The notes under the pieces were generated by a model, which saw nothing but the letters and a program-made list of their open reading frames with translations, was not told the DNA's origin and searched no databases. This document shows, in pieces, positions 1-11,419 of a stretch of DNA of 64,000 bases. A program made the position numbers and the translations under genes. Each line of letters begins with the position of its first letter. Positions within the stretch are counted from its first letter, which is position 1. The stretch spans positions 124,001-188,000 of the forward strand of contig JAHRHY010000013.1 in NCBI GenBank assembly GCA_019671135.1, given 5' to 3'. This DNA comes from Linnemannia hyalina (lineage: Eukaryota; Mortierellomycota; Mortierellomycetes; Mortierellales; Mortierellaceae).

Positions 1-3000
1 GCGATGTCAATGCGCCCATCGCTGCGGGATGTGACCCGCACTCTGCTCCTACGACTTTGTTGTTGCCAACCTCGTTGGTGGCGGATATTGAGCGGTTCAC
101 GTTGATGCTGGAGCATTCTATTCGTGGGCAGGCGACGGGGCTGCAGATTCGGTCGGGAAATATGGAGGCGGGAGTGTTGCGTGATTCTGGATCGGGGGAA
201 GTTTTGAAGTCGTTCACGGATCAGAGTCGATATGTCCCTGCTGCTGTTACTTCAACAGTCGATACAAAGGTGGCAAACGAATCAGTGACAGCATCAGCAA
301 CAGCGACAGTGGATGGCAGCAAGATGGTTCATTTGGCAGGAGACGTGATGACCGTAGGCGAGTTCTTGAAAGCCGCTGGCGTGAACCTGGACGATATATC
401 GACTTCGCCATCAGCGTCTGTCAATGAGACTGTGCGGTCCTCGGGGATTGTTGTGATCGTGGTGATTCAGTATGCGGCCAAAGGCTGGAACCCCAACAAG
501 ATCAGCTACGAGTATCTGCCCAAGGCCATCCCTGACCAAGAGTACAAGGTTATTGAGACCATCCGCGACTTCCGCGGAGGCAATCGAGTCGAGATCAATC
601 GGCATGGGTAAGCGTGCATAAGGGCAATTGCCAACATGACGCATTTGTTTCTTCTGTTTGTTTTCTCTTCCTCGGGTCTTTTTGGCGGGAATTTTTTCAT
701 ATATATTGGTAAGAACCATACGGATCACCCTTCTGACCAGCTCACATCCATCTCTCTCGCCCCTTCCCCTTCTTTCAAAACTGCCTCACTATAGCATCCG
801 AATCGTATTCTCACAAGCCGGCCAATTGGGTCAGTTCTCACTGATGACTCTGTTGACCAACCTCGTCGCAGCAGTGGCGCTCTTCAAGGTCGCCAACATC
901 ATTGTCGAACTTATGATGCTCCGTCTTCACCCTCAGAAGAAGATCTATACCCGCGCCAAGTTTGAGCACGCCAGGAATGATGTCCCACCACTGCAACGGG
1001 ATGGTACCGGCAGTATCAGCGCTACTGGACCGAAGGAGTTGACGGCCGGTGAGGAACAGACTGGGACTGGGACTGGAAGCAATTCGAGTTTTAGGGGGCG
1101 ACCTCAGCATGATGGACTGGACAGCGAGACGGTGTCACCTGGCTCGTCAGTTTCTGCATTGGGTGGTTCTGGAAAGACTGCAGGGCGGTCTGGTGGATTC
1201 GGTGAGTCGGCAGAGGGCTCTCGTCAAGCAGGATTCTCGCGTCGTGGCGGTATTGACGAAGAGGCCGCCTCTCGCAACCAACATGAGGAACTGGAGGACT
1301 TTTTGACATCCAGCGACGACAGCGGTGACAGTGATGCAGATGTCAAGAGAGAAAGACGGAGATCCTACGTTCAGGACTCGCTGACAAAATCCCAGAGCAG
1401 CTCTGTCGACCCCACACGGTCTCAGCTCCGTGTGGTTGTGTCGAGACAGAGCAATGACAACCTTTCAGGATACGGATCCAAGGATGCTTGTCACAGTGTA
1501 ACAACACCCATCTCGACCAACGGAACTGTGGGTCGCCAGCACGGCAATCAGTTGACAAAGGCTGCATCCAGCAAGGCGACGGCGATGAGCGGTGTTGACT
1601 GGAACAGGAATGGCTCGAGTTCCGCACTCAGTGGTGGGGATGTTACCCCGGGTGTTGCCAGGACAACTACTACTATCCGCCCCACAGCAGCGTCCATTTA
1701 TGGTCTTGGTCAAGGGTATGGTTCGATGACCTCTCGAGACTCGACGGATGAGATTGAGATTGAGACTCGGTTTGGACCTGTCCGGCCGAATGAGTACAAA
1801 GGGTTCAACCCTGGTGGGTTGTCGCTGACTGGAACTCCTCCACTGTCACCTTCCCCCTCACAGGCACGGTATGCAATTGGTGGATCGATGCGTCGTGGAT
1901 CTGCGACCCCCGAGCGGTCGACTGTATATGGTGTCTCGACACCTAGCCCTATTCGAAGTGCAGAGCCCTTCTCGGCGTTCAGATCTCCGGCAACAATGCA
2001 GGCTACTTCGCCCAGTCCTGTCTTTTTCGGTCACCACCATCATTATAACCAAAGCGGTATGGATCGTCGTGGATCTGTTGCGGAGGACGATAGGGGAGGC
2101 AGCAGTCGTACCAAGAAGCATCCATCCGCCATGAAATCGACCGGTCTTGCGTCGCCCTCTTCGCCTCATGAGATGACAAGGACTCTCAAGTCTCGTCACT
2201 CTTCTGGATCGTTGTCGTCGCTGTCCAGTTCGTCGTCAATGTCGTCGTTGGCTTCTTTCTACGAGGGAGGTGATCTACAACGGAGTGTTACCCCTGGTGC
2301 GATGACCAGTTTTGGATTTTGTCAATCAGGCACAGGAGTTGGAGGAGGTGGAACTCGGTCATCAACTTCGACATGGTCGTATGGTCTCCCTGACAGTCCG
2401 CTCCGAGGGGAATGCAGTGGAGGAGAGAGACTTACAGGATTCACGACTCGATATACAACACCCCGCCATTGCTCCAAGAAGGACAGGTCTGCAGCTACCG
2501 GTGGCTCAGGAGGGCGTGAGCATAAGAAACGTCGGAAGGAGTACAGCCAAGCAACACTTGCTGGTGGTCGGTATGAGTCTCCGCTGCAGTCGAAATCAGA
2601 GGTGATCTTGACGAGGCCCATGTTTGGACTGGGTAGTTCGAGCAACATGTCGTCCTTCTCGTTGTCGTTGGCTGCTTCTACAGAGTCGCCTTCTCCCAAG
2701 GATGTCAAGGGCAAGCATGTTGATTCCAAGTGGTCTGTTGAGGGGAGCTCTTCTGTCCCAACTCCCACCGTTGCACCATCTACAACGACGGCGTTCAATG
2801 TGACGATGGCGCCCTTCCAGCTGCCCATGCCAGCCTACTTCAGCCAGGGACTGGGCTCGAAACTGGATCTGGAGGATGCACTTGCAGGATTCCCTTCCTC
2901 TTCGTCGTCAAGCTCGACTCCTGCTGCTACTTCAACAACACTCGGCGGAAAGCAACCACAGCGAGGAGGAAACATAAACAGTCTGCGCCGTACGTTGCGC

Positions 3001-3993
3001 TCTTCAGTGTCATCACCTTCGCTGTTGACGAGTCATCGGGATGCTACTTCTGCGATTGCTGCGACCTCGGGGTTGCCTGCGCAGGCTCAGCTGGCGTCGC
3101 ATAGCGACCTCCCGCCCAAATCTGGAATCGTTGAGCCTTCTTTGATTTCGTCGTCTTCGTCATCTCCAAGGTCGAGCAGCGTGAGTGGACAGGATGCCAC
3201 TGTCTTGTCGCAGTCGCTCTTTGACGCCTCTGTATCAAGTGCGACCGGTGCTCCTACTGTGCACTCCACAGTATCTGGTGACGAACGAACTGCAAGATCT
3301 CGTCTTTTAAACGCCGGATCTGTTGGTCACTTTGCACATACAACACCGGACCAAGGCGGCGACAACCGTAGTAACACTCCGAAAGTAGCGTCTTACACCA
3401 GCTTCCAGGGAACCACACCGGCGCTTGTCAGCGCTGTCTCCCACTTTTCGGGAACCTCTTCCTCTTCCTCTTCCTCCTCCTCGTTCGCGCCTTCTGACGC
3501 CAGATACCCATCTGCTCCTATGAGCGGCTCCAATGTAGCGAGAACGTCTGTAGAATACCCGTTCACCAGGATACCCTCTTCCAGTCCTGGAGCAACATCA
3601 ACCACCACCGCCACCACCGCCCGTGCAGCGCCACTCCCCCTGCGCCCGATCCTTTCTACGTCTTCACAGTTACACAATCACCAACAGCACCCCCTGTCGC
3701 CTTACAGCCTCACCTTCCCCACGTCAACCACACCCATCCCAACCTCATCCTCCTCTTCCGCTCTTGGAGTAAGTGGAAGCAACCCGCAACAGTATTATAC
3801 GAACCCGACGAGCACATTCTTCACAAGCCCGATTACATCCTCATGCGTGATGACGATCCCCGAAACGGGGGTCCGGGTGCTGGGGCCGACGATTACGATG
3901 ATCACTGAGGATAATCGGAGGTTGGTGTTGAGGCGGAGTGCGACTTTGGTTTTGAATGAGGGTGTTGGTGAGGAGAAGGCTGCGAGGATGTAG
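1..3993 (+). CDS. P2X-type ligand-gated cation channel, 5' truncated, with giant Ser-rich tail
   Basis: Two exons are visible: the window edge (codons from base 3) to 607, and 795..3993; the 187-bp intron starts GTAAGC and ends ATAG. The first exon matches the lower ectodomain of P2X receptors (ERFTLMLEHSI corresponds to the ENFT..IKN region; SGIVVIVVIQ to the GGIxGI strand). Across the junction the protein reads HGIRIVFSQAGQLGQFSL, like the family's YGIRFDI..GKAGKFDI, followed by a hydrophobic TM2 at about 840-925. It then has YTRAK at 946-960, an exact YxxxK motif, which in animal P2X stabilises the channel at the membrane. About 1,010 low-complexity Ser/Thr/Pro/Gly residues follow, whereas animal tails are about 30-240. 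Ectodomain cysteines are nearly absent, and the NFR and Lys ATP contacts appear substituted. The N-terminus and TM1 lie outside the window. Family assignment is by remembered motifs, not a search. Confidence 0.82.
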
Positions 3994-4099
3994 GGTGGTT
4001 GAATGGATGGACAACGTTAGAGGCGAAGGTCAGGCGCATCATTTTGAAAAACTTCACACATTATTTAGACAGATATTTTTTCATATACCACCACTATTA

Positions 4100-4119
4100 A
4101 CACACACACACACACACAC
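4100..4119. repeat. (CA)n microsatellite
   Basis: Ten CA units lie between the convergent 3' ends of the P2X-like gene and the F-box gene. The 190-bp space between the two stop codons holds no other feature. Confidence 0.9.
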
Positions 4120-4185
4120 GCTCAAAGATGCCCTCGAAGTATGGGTGATACATGGCACAGAGTGGTATTGTTTAATAGGGAGGTA

Positions 4186-6047
4186 TCAATCAAAGAGACT
4201 GAACTCGGGTGGCAAGGCCAATGCTACAGGTGCTACCACTGGTGGTGGACTGGTCAATCCCGACAATAGTAATGAAGGCGCTAGGATCGAAGCCGCGGCT
4301 GCTGATGCAGTAGTCGATGAAGACGAAAGAGGGTAGTAAGCTGACATGATGGGTTGTGAACCAGAGTTGGCCATCTGACTGAGCGAGATCGACCCCGGAG
4401 GCGTCCTCGGTCTTCCTGTTCCATACACTACCGCATATCCTCCTGCCGCCTGTCCTTGTGCTTGTCCTTGACCTGCTCCTGCACTAGAGCTGGGAGTGGT
4501 AGAGGGAGTAGAGCGACCAGAAGTCTGGCGAGCACGTTCGCGTTCGAGGAGTGTCTGGTGGTTGATGGATGGTGGAGCACGGATGGCACCACAGGCTCGG
4601 CATTGACCTACACATCTGTAGCACCTGTCCTGGGATGCGTCGCAGACACGGCATTTCTCCAGTGTCCAGACTATGTTTGTGCATGCTGACTGTGTTGGCT
4701 GCGCTGCTTGTGGGGATGTGGGAGGGTCTTGTGGTGGTGGTGGTGGGGTTGACGTTGTAGTTGTTGTTGGCGGTGGTGGTGGTGGTGGCGGTGGCGGTGT
4801 TGACGCTGGGGTTTGGTTGTTTGGGGTAGCCCAATGCATCCCATTTCCTGCATACACGCCTTGATTCGTGGAGGCATCCAGACTTGGTTCATAGATGATC
4901 GAGCCTGGACACATCTTGATATCCAACACGACACCTCCTTGCACCTCTCCTCCAGATCCGTCTGCCAAAGTGCCATTAGGATCCCTCCTTTCAGCTTCAG
5001 CAGTTCCACCAACGGCACTAATAGTATCCAGAGTACTCTTAAACCCGACAACATCTTCTTCGGTCATGTAAGGATGGAAGATATCCCACTTGCGCAACTT
5101 GAGACTGTGTGGGAGAATATCTCCGTTGCGGAGCATATCCTTGAGAGTATGTGCGTCGGTTGTGAGGGAGGTTTGGTTGCGGCGGTAACGGGAGGAGAGG
5201 GTGTGGAGGTTTGGGAATTTGATCAACATGACGAGTGGCGAAGGGAAGTGCTGTGAGTCAGTTGAGTCCATGTATATCTATTGTGGATAGTGAAGGAAGA
5301 CGAGTTAGATCCGAATGTCAATAACCACAATCAAACATAGCAACAATAAAAAAACAATTTCCTCCGTTTCGATCATTAGACATATACCTCGCGGACGAAA
5401 TCGACGAGCCGGTTTTCTTTACGGAATCGGCGGAGGACGGCATAAATCTCTGAGATCAAAGTCCTGCTCCCGCCTCGCTCGCGGTCGCGGTCGTTCTCTG
5501 CATGCTTCAACCTATGCGTCGCTGCCGTTGAACCCGCCACTGCTGTCGTTGCAGTGGTGGCGGCCTTGGTGCCTTCGGATTCGTCAGATCCGGTTTCAGA
5601 TTCAGATTCAGAACTCGAAGATTCAGAATCATCCCGCTGCCAGGATGGTTTCTTGGTCCTCACAGGTCGTTTATACCGAGACGGCCCCGCCACCGCCACT
5701 GTGCTCTCTGCCCCAGCTCCAGATCCTGCTACTGCCGCAGCGCTAAGCGTCGTGAAAGATGCCAATGCGGGATTGCTGGCAGAATACTCGGACAGGGGAA
5801 TAAAACGAACACGCTGCCAGATCTCGGGGAGGTTAAGGAGGAGGTATCGGTGGTAGCGACAGGTGTCGAGGAAGCGAAAGATGGTGACAATGTCGAGGTA
5901 GCTGAAGACGTGAAGGATGAGTTCTGAGGGGAGTTTTGTGAATACTGACAGCTGGTTTATCGTAGCTGGTGGTGGTTGCTCTGTCGATTGGGTGTGGTGG
6001 TGTGTTGTGGGTGTGACCATTGCGGTGTTGTGCTGTGCTGCAGGCAT
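4186..6047 (-). CDS. F-box protein with poly-Pro linker and triple CxxC cluster
   Basis: Exon 1 is 6047..5388 and exon 2 about 5250..4186. The intron donor is GTATATGT; the acceptor is CTCACAG before 5250, with an in-frame alternative before 5277. The protein is about 575 aa. An F-box lies near residues 39-80 (LPSELILHVFSYLDIVTIFR), so it probably docks on Skp1 as an SCF substrate receptor. A Ser/Glu-rich acidic stretch follows. Exon 2 has a poly-Pro run (residues about 370-395) and then C-x2-C-x6-C-x2-C-x3-C-x2-C (about 415-440), which could bind zinc. There are no LRR-like repeats and no phase-2 intron at the F-box, so it is separate from the F-box/LRR family elsewhere in the window. It converges with the P2X-like gene. 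The substrate is unknown. Confidence 0.8.
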
Positions 6048-7095
6048 GGCGGGTATGTGTGCTGTTCCCTGTCCTTGGTTGAAGCGTGTCCTTGGTATGT
6101 GGAGTGGAATGAGTTGTCCTTGATGAGTAATGGATGTGAAAAGGGAAGGAAAGAAAATGGACCCTCCTCTTCTCTTTTATCTTTCTTGACTTTGCTCAAA
6201 AAAAATTAAATGTTTGTCTGTTCATTTGTCAGCCCTAACAAAACGCCAGTCACATTGGAATGCTTCGCACACACCGAATTGAGCAGACGAACGATCGCAC
6301 CACAGCTACTCGACAGAAGCAACTACCACATCCAAGGAAAGGCCTGCTATAGAGGGAGCCCTTGCTGCGCCAGGCGTCGGACATTGGCAAGAATGGCATG
6401 CAACTTCTTATACGCATGAACCCAATGCGAGATACCTGTTACTGCTGCAAAAGATGGTGTTGTTGGGAGAGTCTATGGCTGGAAAGAAAGTGGAGTTTGA
6501 AACAACCGGATAGTTCACGAAACAAGGAGTACATAGAAATGAGGTAGGAAAGAAAGAGGCTCCGTACGCGGGTGTGAATGTCGACCAGGCGGTTGTAGTA
6601 CCGTTCATGAAAAGTTGTCATTGTTGCATGTCAAAACAAAGAGTGAATGCGTAAGTTGAATGTATGGTTGCTGTTTTAAAAAGAGATCTCGTTTCACTCC
6701 CCTTCCTCGTTGGACAAGACATCCGATATCCCATTCACCTGGACTGCAGTTCATCCGTGATTCCCTCTCTGTCTCTTTCTCTCACGCCAAGATCCATATC
6801 TACTTTTCATGTTTGCTTCTGGTATGCAATGGGGTTAGAAGAAAAGCATTGAGCAGCGATACCAACAAGTAAGGTTTCGCCGCTTGCGTACCATTGGGGT
6901 TTCCAGAAAATACTGCGTCATTGTTTTATTTACATCGTTCAAAACCGAATGAAGAGAAAGAAGCGAGGATGTGCTACCAAAGTGGGTATGGAAAGGATGA
7001 AGGGAAACAGTCTACCACTTGGGGGCGATATCCTGCTTGATCTGCTGAGCATGATGACCATCAACACCCTAATACTGCTGCGTCTGTTGATGCTA
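6048..7095. other. Intergenic, between F-box gene and SDR gene
   Basis: Contains the 5' flank of the F-box gene and the 3' flank of the SDR gene. Only short overlapping reading frames of about 60-70 codons occur on both strands; none has a recognisable domain, so I annotate no gene. Confidence 0.5.
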
Positions 7096-8163
7096 CTAAG
7101 GCTTCTTGCTGTCCAAGAGATTCTTCTGGCGATGAATCTCCTCATCAATGTACCCAATAAAGTCCGTGTACTTGGGCTCCCATCCAAGGATCTCCGTGGC
7201 CTTGACAGCCCTTGACCTCGAGTTTCCTCCCAACAACACATTACTGCCCTCAGGCCAGTACGTCGTCTCCTCCTCGGGAGCAGTTCCGTTCACGGTACCC
7301 GAATCGTTGATCCCAATCCTCTGGAAGACCTTGGCGACTTCCTTGGCGACATCCCCATAGGCGAAATCGTCTCCCTCCTGGACGAAATAGTAGGCGTCCT
7401 CGTTCTTAGGAAGAGGGTATCCGAGCGGGTAGCCCTCATCGGCATCCTGAGGCTCTTGGACGGCACGTTCGAGGAGGGAGATGTAGAAGTGGGCAAGGTC
7501 GATGACATGGACCTTGGACCAGATGTTGAGGCCCTTTCCGATCTGCATCGCTTGTCCGTGCTTGAGCGAGTTGGCGACCAGTGCAGGGATCTGGATCGAG
7601 TTGTTGTTTCCGCGGCCGGTCCCGAAGCCCCAGATAGTGGGAGGTGCGACGATATAGGTGTCGATGACTCCCACCAAGGCTGGGTTGATGATTTCGACAT
7701 CAACTACACGATGGAGCTGCGAGATCTCGAGAGTGTTGAGTTGAGCTACATCGTTGTCGTAATAGATCGTGTTACTCGCAAACTGGCCATTAGCACCATC
7801 CAGCAAGACACCAGTACCACTGGTATGGATCAAAATCGGACGGCGACGGCCCTCCTCCGAACGAGGGCGCCGGGAAAGACCACGGATAATAGCCTGGACA
7901 GAGGTGAGATGGTCGGCATCGGCAAGGTTGATGACAATATCGGCGTTGGCGGCCTCGTCCTCGATGATGGCGACGTCGTCGAGCGAGCCCAGAACGGGTT
8001 CGATCCCCTGGGGGCGGATGAGCTGGTCGGCCTTATCTTGCGAGCGAACGAGGGCGCGGAAGGTGTAACTGCGAGCAGTGTCTTCCTTCTTGAGAAGGAG
8101 GTCCAGGAATGTGGAGCCGATGTAGCCTGTAGCTCCCAAGACGAAAACGCGAAGAGCAGTCAT
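7096..8163 (-). CDS. Atypical short-chain dehydrogenase/NmrA-like NAD(P)-binding protein
   Basis: Single exon, 355 aa. The ATG at 8163 is chosen because it immediately precedes the Rossmann motif; the frame upstream reads only low-complexity leader. Residues 10-16 are GATGYIG, the GxxGxxG dinucleotide site of extended or atypical SDRs. A middle strand (HTSGTGVL) and a Tyr region (NTIYYDND) follow, but the canonical YxxxK lysine is not evident, so catalysis may be lost or altered as in NmrA/HSCARG-like sensors. The C-terminal substrate domain holds GWEPKYTDF, typical of epimerase-like members. There is no signal peptide or membrane segment, so it is probably cytosolic. A TATA box lies about 140 bp upstream. 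The substrate cannot be named. Confidence 0.85.
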   Translation of the reverse strand: MTALRVFVLGATGYIGSTFLDLLLKKEDTARSYTFRALVRSQDKADQLIRPQGIEPVLGSLDDVAIIEDEAANADIVINLADADHLTSVQAIIRGLSRRPRSEEGRRRPILIHTSGTGVLLDGANGQFASNTIYYDNDVAQLNTLEISQLHRVVDVEIINPALVGVIDTYIVAPPTIWGFGTGRGNNNSIQIPALVANSLKHGQAMQIGKGLNIWSKVHVIDLAHFYISLLERAVQEPQDADEGYPLGYPLPKNEDAYYFVQEGDDFAYGDVAKEVAKVFQRIGINDSGTVNGTAPEEETTYWPEGSNVLLGGNSRSRAVKATEILGWEPKYTDFIGYIDEEIHRQKNLLDSKKP

Positions 8164-8301
8164 TGTTTTAATAGATTGGTGGGTAAAAAGTTGCGTTGGA
8201 AAGAGAGAAAAGTTGAGCGTGGGAAGTGGAAGAAGGAAGAGGGTGGGAACTAAAAAAAAAAAGGAGGCGATGGTGATGATGAAAAGCACTGGAAGAGGTG
8301 C

Positions 8302-8310
8302 CCTTTTATA
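8302..8310 (-). promoter_or_regulatory. TATA box of the SDR gene
   Basis: TATAAAAGG on the minus strand, about 140 bp upstream of the ATG at 8163. A CT-rich leader on that strand lies between the box and the ATG. Confidence 0.6.
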
Positions 8311-8430
8311 TCCAAAGCAGTTGTCATTTATGCATCGACTTGCATTCGCCAATTCCGCCCAACGATGATCTCATTTCCTCCCTCTTCTCCTGCTCCACTT
8401 TCTATCCCTCTAACACAACCCACACATCCA

Positions 8431-8487
8431 CAACGTTACCTCGCACAATTTGTCAACATCCTCAACGTTACTTTGCACAATTTGTCA
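8431..8487. repeat. 25-bp direct repeat, two copies
   Basis: CAACGTTAC[CT]T[CT]GCACAATTTGTCA occurs at 8431-8455 and 8463-8487, a 32-bp period with two mismatches. It lies about 270-325 bp upstream of the SDR start codon, so it could be a promoter element or only a local duplication. Confidence 0.75.
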
Positions 8488-8511
8488 GAATGCTGACTGA
8501 GCACAATGGGA

Positions 8512-8583
8512 GTGACACGCTTTGGTGACACGTTTTTCAGAGGTGACACGCTTTAGTGACACGCTTTAACGGCGATACGCTTT
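8512..8583. repeat. Cluster of GTGACACGCTTT repeats
   Basis: Copies of GTGACACGCTTT or close variants start at 8512, 8525, 8543, 8556 and 8572 (the last is GCGATACGCTTT). Spacing is irregular (13, 18, 13 and 16 bp), which fits an array of protein-binding sites better than a slippage satellite. They lie about 350-420 bp upstream of the SDR ATG. Confidence 0.75.
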
Positions 8584-9445
8584 TTCTTCATTGCTGCGTT
8601 CGAAACTCTAACAAAGTGACAGCGTCCATCGTCCTTGTTGACGAGAAATATAGAACAAACAATACGATAGGACGAGTTTAAAAAAGATAAGGGCTCAACG
8701 AGAAAGAATAATCCTACCGACAAACAAGGATCCTTTTACACTCTCTCCGAGTAGAGAGGGAGTGGATGTATTTCTAAGCATCCTTTTTTTTTTTTTTCCT
8801 TTGTGTTCTTTTCCTTGTCTAGCAGGATAGGGAGGGAGGACGAGAGGTAAGCGGAGGAAGAATCAGCACCATAGTAGTCCCTAAGCCCGAAGAGTAGACA
8901 CGTTTGATAGACGGATATATCTCATACCTCTTAGTCTTCATTTCCTGTCGGGTGAGAGAAAGGAAAGCACGGTGTTACGAATGAGGGAATACACTTTTGC
9001 TTTTATTTGTTTGCCACACAACTCACCCTCGAGGGTTTGTTGTTGCTGGTTGTTGTCGTCCAGTGGCAGTGGTCACCCCTTTCTACACCCCCGTCCACAA
9101 CTGATTCAAAGCACCTCCTCCCTCCCTCCCCATATCAAACTCCAGATCCGCAGGCACTCCCTCACAGACAAGCTCAGTATCTTCCAACCCAAGGCAACAA
9201 TCCAGCATCTTCGCACAGACGTAGATCAGGTTCTGGGCGTACTTGCTGACCGTTAACACCTGCTTTGTAATACCCCTCAGCTCCTTCAGCTTCTCCAGCC
9301 AAATCGACTTTATAGAAATCGAACAAGAGCGACACCCGATGGTTTTAGCGACATAAATGTGGCCAATTTTTTGAAATGTACAGTAATTCATTTTTTTCGA
9401 CTCTTAAACGGAGACAAACGGTAAGCAAAGAGTCGACGGATCCAT
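8584..9445. other. Intergenic, with one unassigned minus-strand ORF
   Basis: Mostly unannotatable sequence with a poly-T tract near 8786. On the minus strand a frame at 9391..9083 (about 102 codons) has a moderately protein-like stretch (WLEKLKELRGITKQVL, then YAQNLIYVCAKMLDCCLG). It has no recognised domain and sits only 55 bp downstream of an F-box/LRR stop codon. It may be a relic or chance. Confidence 0.35.
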
Positions 9446-11419
9446 TTAATTGTAGCCGTGAATAGTTTCGATCCACGCTAACCTTTCCTTCGGGATGGGC
9501 TTGAACTGCTTCGGGAACCCGTCCTTCAACGCATCCAATGACCCCTCGCTGATCGACCCATCCTCCAAATGAAAGTACTCCAGCGCCGGCATCGCAGCAA
9601 TGCTATATATCGCATGGGTGAACGTGGTCATGATGTGCGGACCAAATCCAGAACTCTTGACGATGAACTCGTCTAGCGACGGAAAGGAAAATTCTACAGT
9701 AGGAAGCGTCAGGTTGCTGTAGTTGCTACCATTGAAGTTGTTACAGCTGCTGCGACTGAACTGTTCCGCGATGGGCAGTCTTCCCTTCCACACATAGCGA
9801 GGAACGCGAAACGCGACAGGGACCCAGTCGTAGATATGTTTGGTCGAGACACATAGGGCTTGGAGATGAAGGAGATCCTGCAGACGGCGGAAAAATGTGC
9901 TTGTGATGTCGTTGGTCGCAATGATTGTTGAATGCATATCCAATCGTGTCAGCGTCTCCTTTGCTGTCTGCCAAGGGCTACGTAGATACTCTTTTGACAT
10001 CTCGGTAAGAAAGCGGAATCCGTCGCTTCTATGGTAAGACGACTTTTCAAAGTATTGCTGAAACCTCCAAAGACTCCCAATAACCAGTGTCTCGACGCCA
10101 ATTGACCGTGCAGACAAGATGCTCAATAGAATGGGAAGCGATGTTGTGTTGTCGCCTGTGAGGGAGAGTGTCTTTAAAGTGTGCCGAGTTCCGAATTTGT
10201 GTTCGTGTTCTGCGAGAGTCCGGTCGATGTTGGTTGTTGTCCAGTCTGTCCATTGCACCGCCTGAATGTGTATATACAGCGACTCGAGTTGAGGGAAATG
10301 TGTGATGAGAAGTAGGCTGTTGCCGATGAGAAGACTTGATTTTAGACCAGTCAGCCGAAGGATCCGAAGCGTAGGGCAACGGGATGAGAGGGCCGCCCAG
10401 GAGGGAGGATCTAGTGCAGTCAGTCCATCCCGCAGGCAAAGCTCGTCCAGTTGTGAGCAGCTCATGATGAGCTGAATGAACACGGGTATGTCGCCAGAGA
10501 GGCCACAGAGGTCGAGTCGACGGATATTGGTGTTGGTGCCTTGTTCCAGAGTAGATGGCTGATGTTGCTGCGGTTGCACAACTGATAACGTCAATGTTTG
10601 TCTGTTAGGCGTGATCTCGTTTCGTCCAATTGCTTCTTGAACAGTCGTGGGTGATCGTTGAGCCTTTGGCGCCAATGTTCTTTGAACGTTGGTTTTTAAC
10701 CTCCTGAACAGAGGCAGAGGTGCACTCGGTTTCCATCGATCCAGTTTGAGAGATTGCAGCGCCGGACAACAACCAAGGATCTCTGCATGGAGTGCCGCCA
10801 TATCGACAATCCCGTAAACCTGAAGACACAGATGGGCGAGATGGGGTAACCGAGACAGGGTCCAGAGGATCGAGACATTGAGAAGCGAGGCGTCGAGTTT
10901 GATCGAGACCGTTGTCAGACGGTCTTGCGTCCGGATAAATGTCTCGTCCAGCTGGTCATAGGGGACAGAGACGGAGTGTTGGTCCAGCGTCAGGTGTAAT
11001 GTCTGTAGGTTTGTGTTGAAATGAGATATCGACTTGAGAACGCCCCTATCGACTCGGTGGCAGCTCAGGTCTCGGATAACGCTCCCATGAAGTCGGAGGT
11101 CCGCGACGATCTGTTTGTCGCATGTTTGTACGACGACCTTTTTCCATATATACGGCTCAAAGTAACTGTGTAATAGACATGATTCAAAGTATTATACGTC
11201 AATTCCACATATGAGGACCAACTCAACGAGGTTCAAAGACAGTATAGTGCTCTTGACAGAGATTAGTTTATACCTGTACCAACGTTGACAGACGGTTGCT
11301 AAAAGTCTCGAATAGGTGGGGTCATCAAAGTCCAGGTAGAGTAGTATCGACTCGAGTAGTTCCTGGATACTGAGCACCTTGTCACAGGGTAGAAGTGTCT
11401 GCCTGTTGAATGTGGTCAT
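9446..11419 (-). CDS. F-box/LRR-like protein (family copy 1)
   Basis: Exons 11419..11274 and 11165..9446; 108-bp intron; 621 aa. Exon 1 starts at the first ATG before LPCDKVLSIQELLESILLYL, a degenerate F-box that ends in VCQRWY. The phase-2 intron follows the Trp, and exon 2 resumes SYFEPYIWKKV. Exon 2 holds leucine-rich units (LQTLHLTLDQHS, LRLPHLAHLCLQ, CPTLRILRLTGL), a family motif TVQEAIGR near the middle and an ending PKERLAWIETIHGYN. It is predicted to be an SCF substrate receptor in cytosol or nucleus. Its closest relative in the window is the plus-strand copy at 50.2 kb, with the same ending (LAWI.T.HGY). A CT-rich leader precedes the ATG. No substrate is inferred. Confidence 0.88.

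Noticed and set aside
5251..5277. ATG at 5271 as a separate gene start for the Cys-cluster protein
   Set aside because: The upstream F-box exon ends with a good GTATATGT donor in the same phase, so one spliced F-box gene explains both frames better.
6439..6621. Minus-strand ORF starting MTTFHERYYNRLVD
   Set aside because: It resembles F-box family text only over RYYNRL; too short and without the F-box, so not called a relic.
7456..8253. 265-codon plus-strand ORF
   Set aside because: Antisense to the SDR gene, whose Rossmann motif and TATA box are clear.
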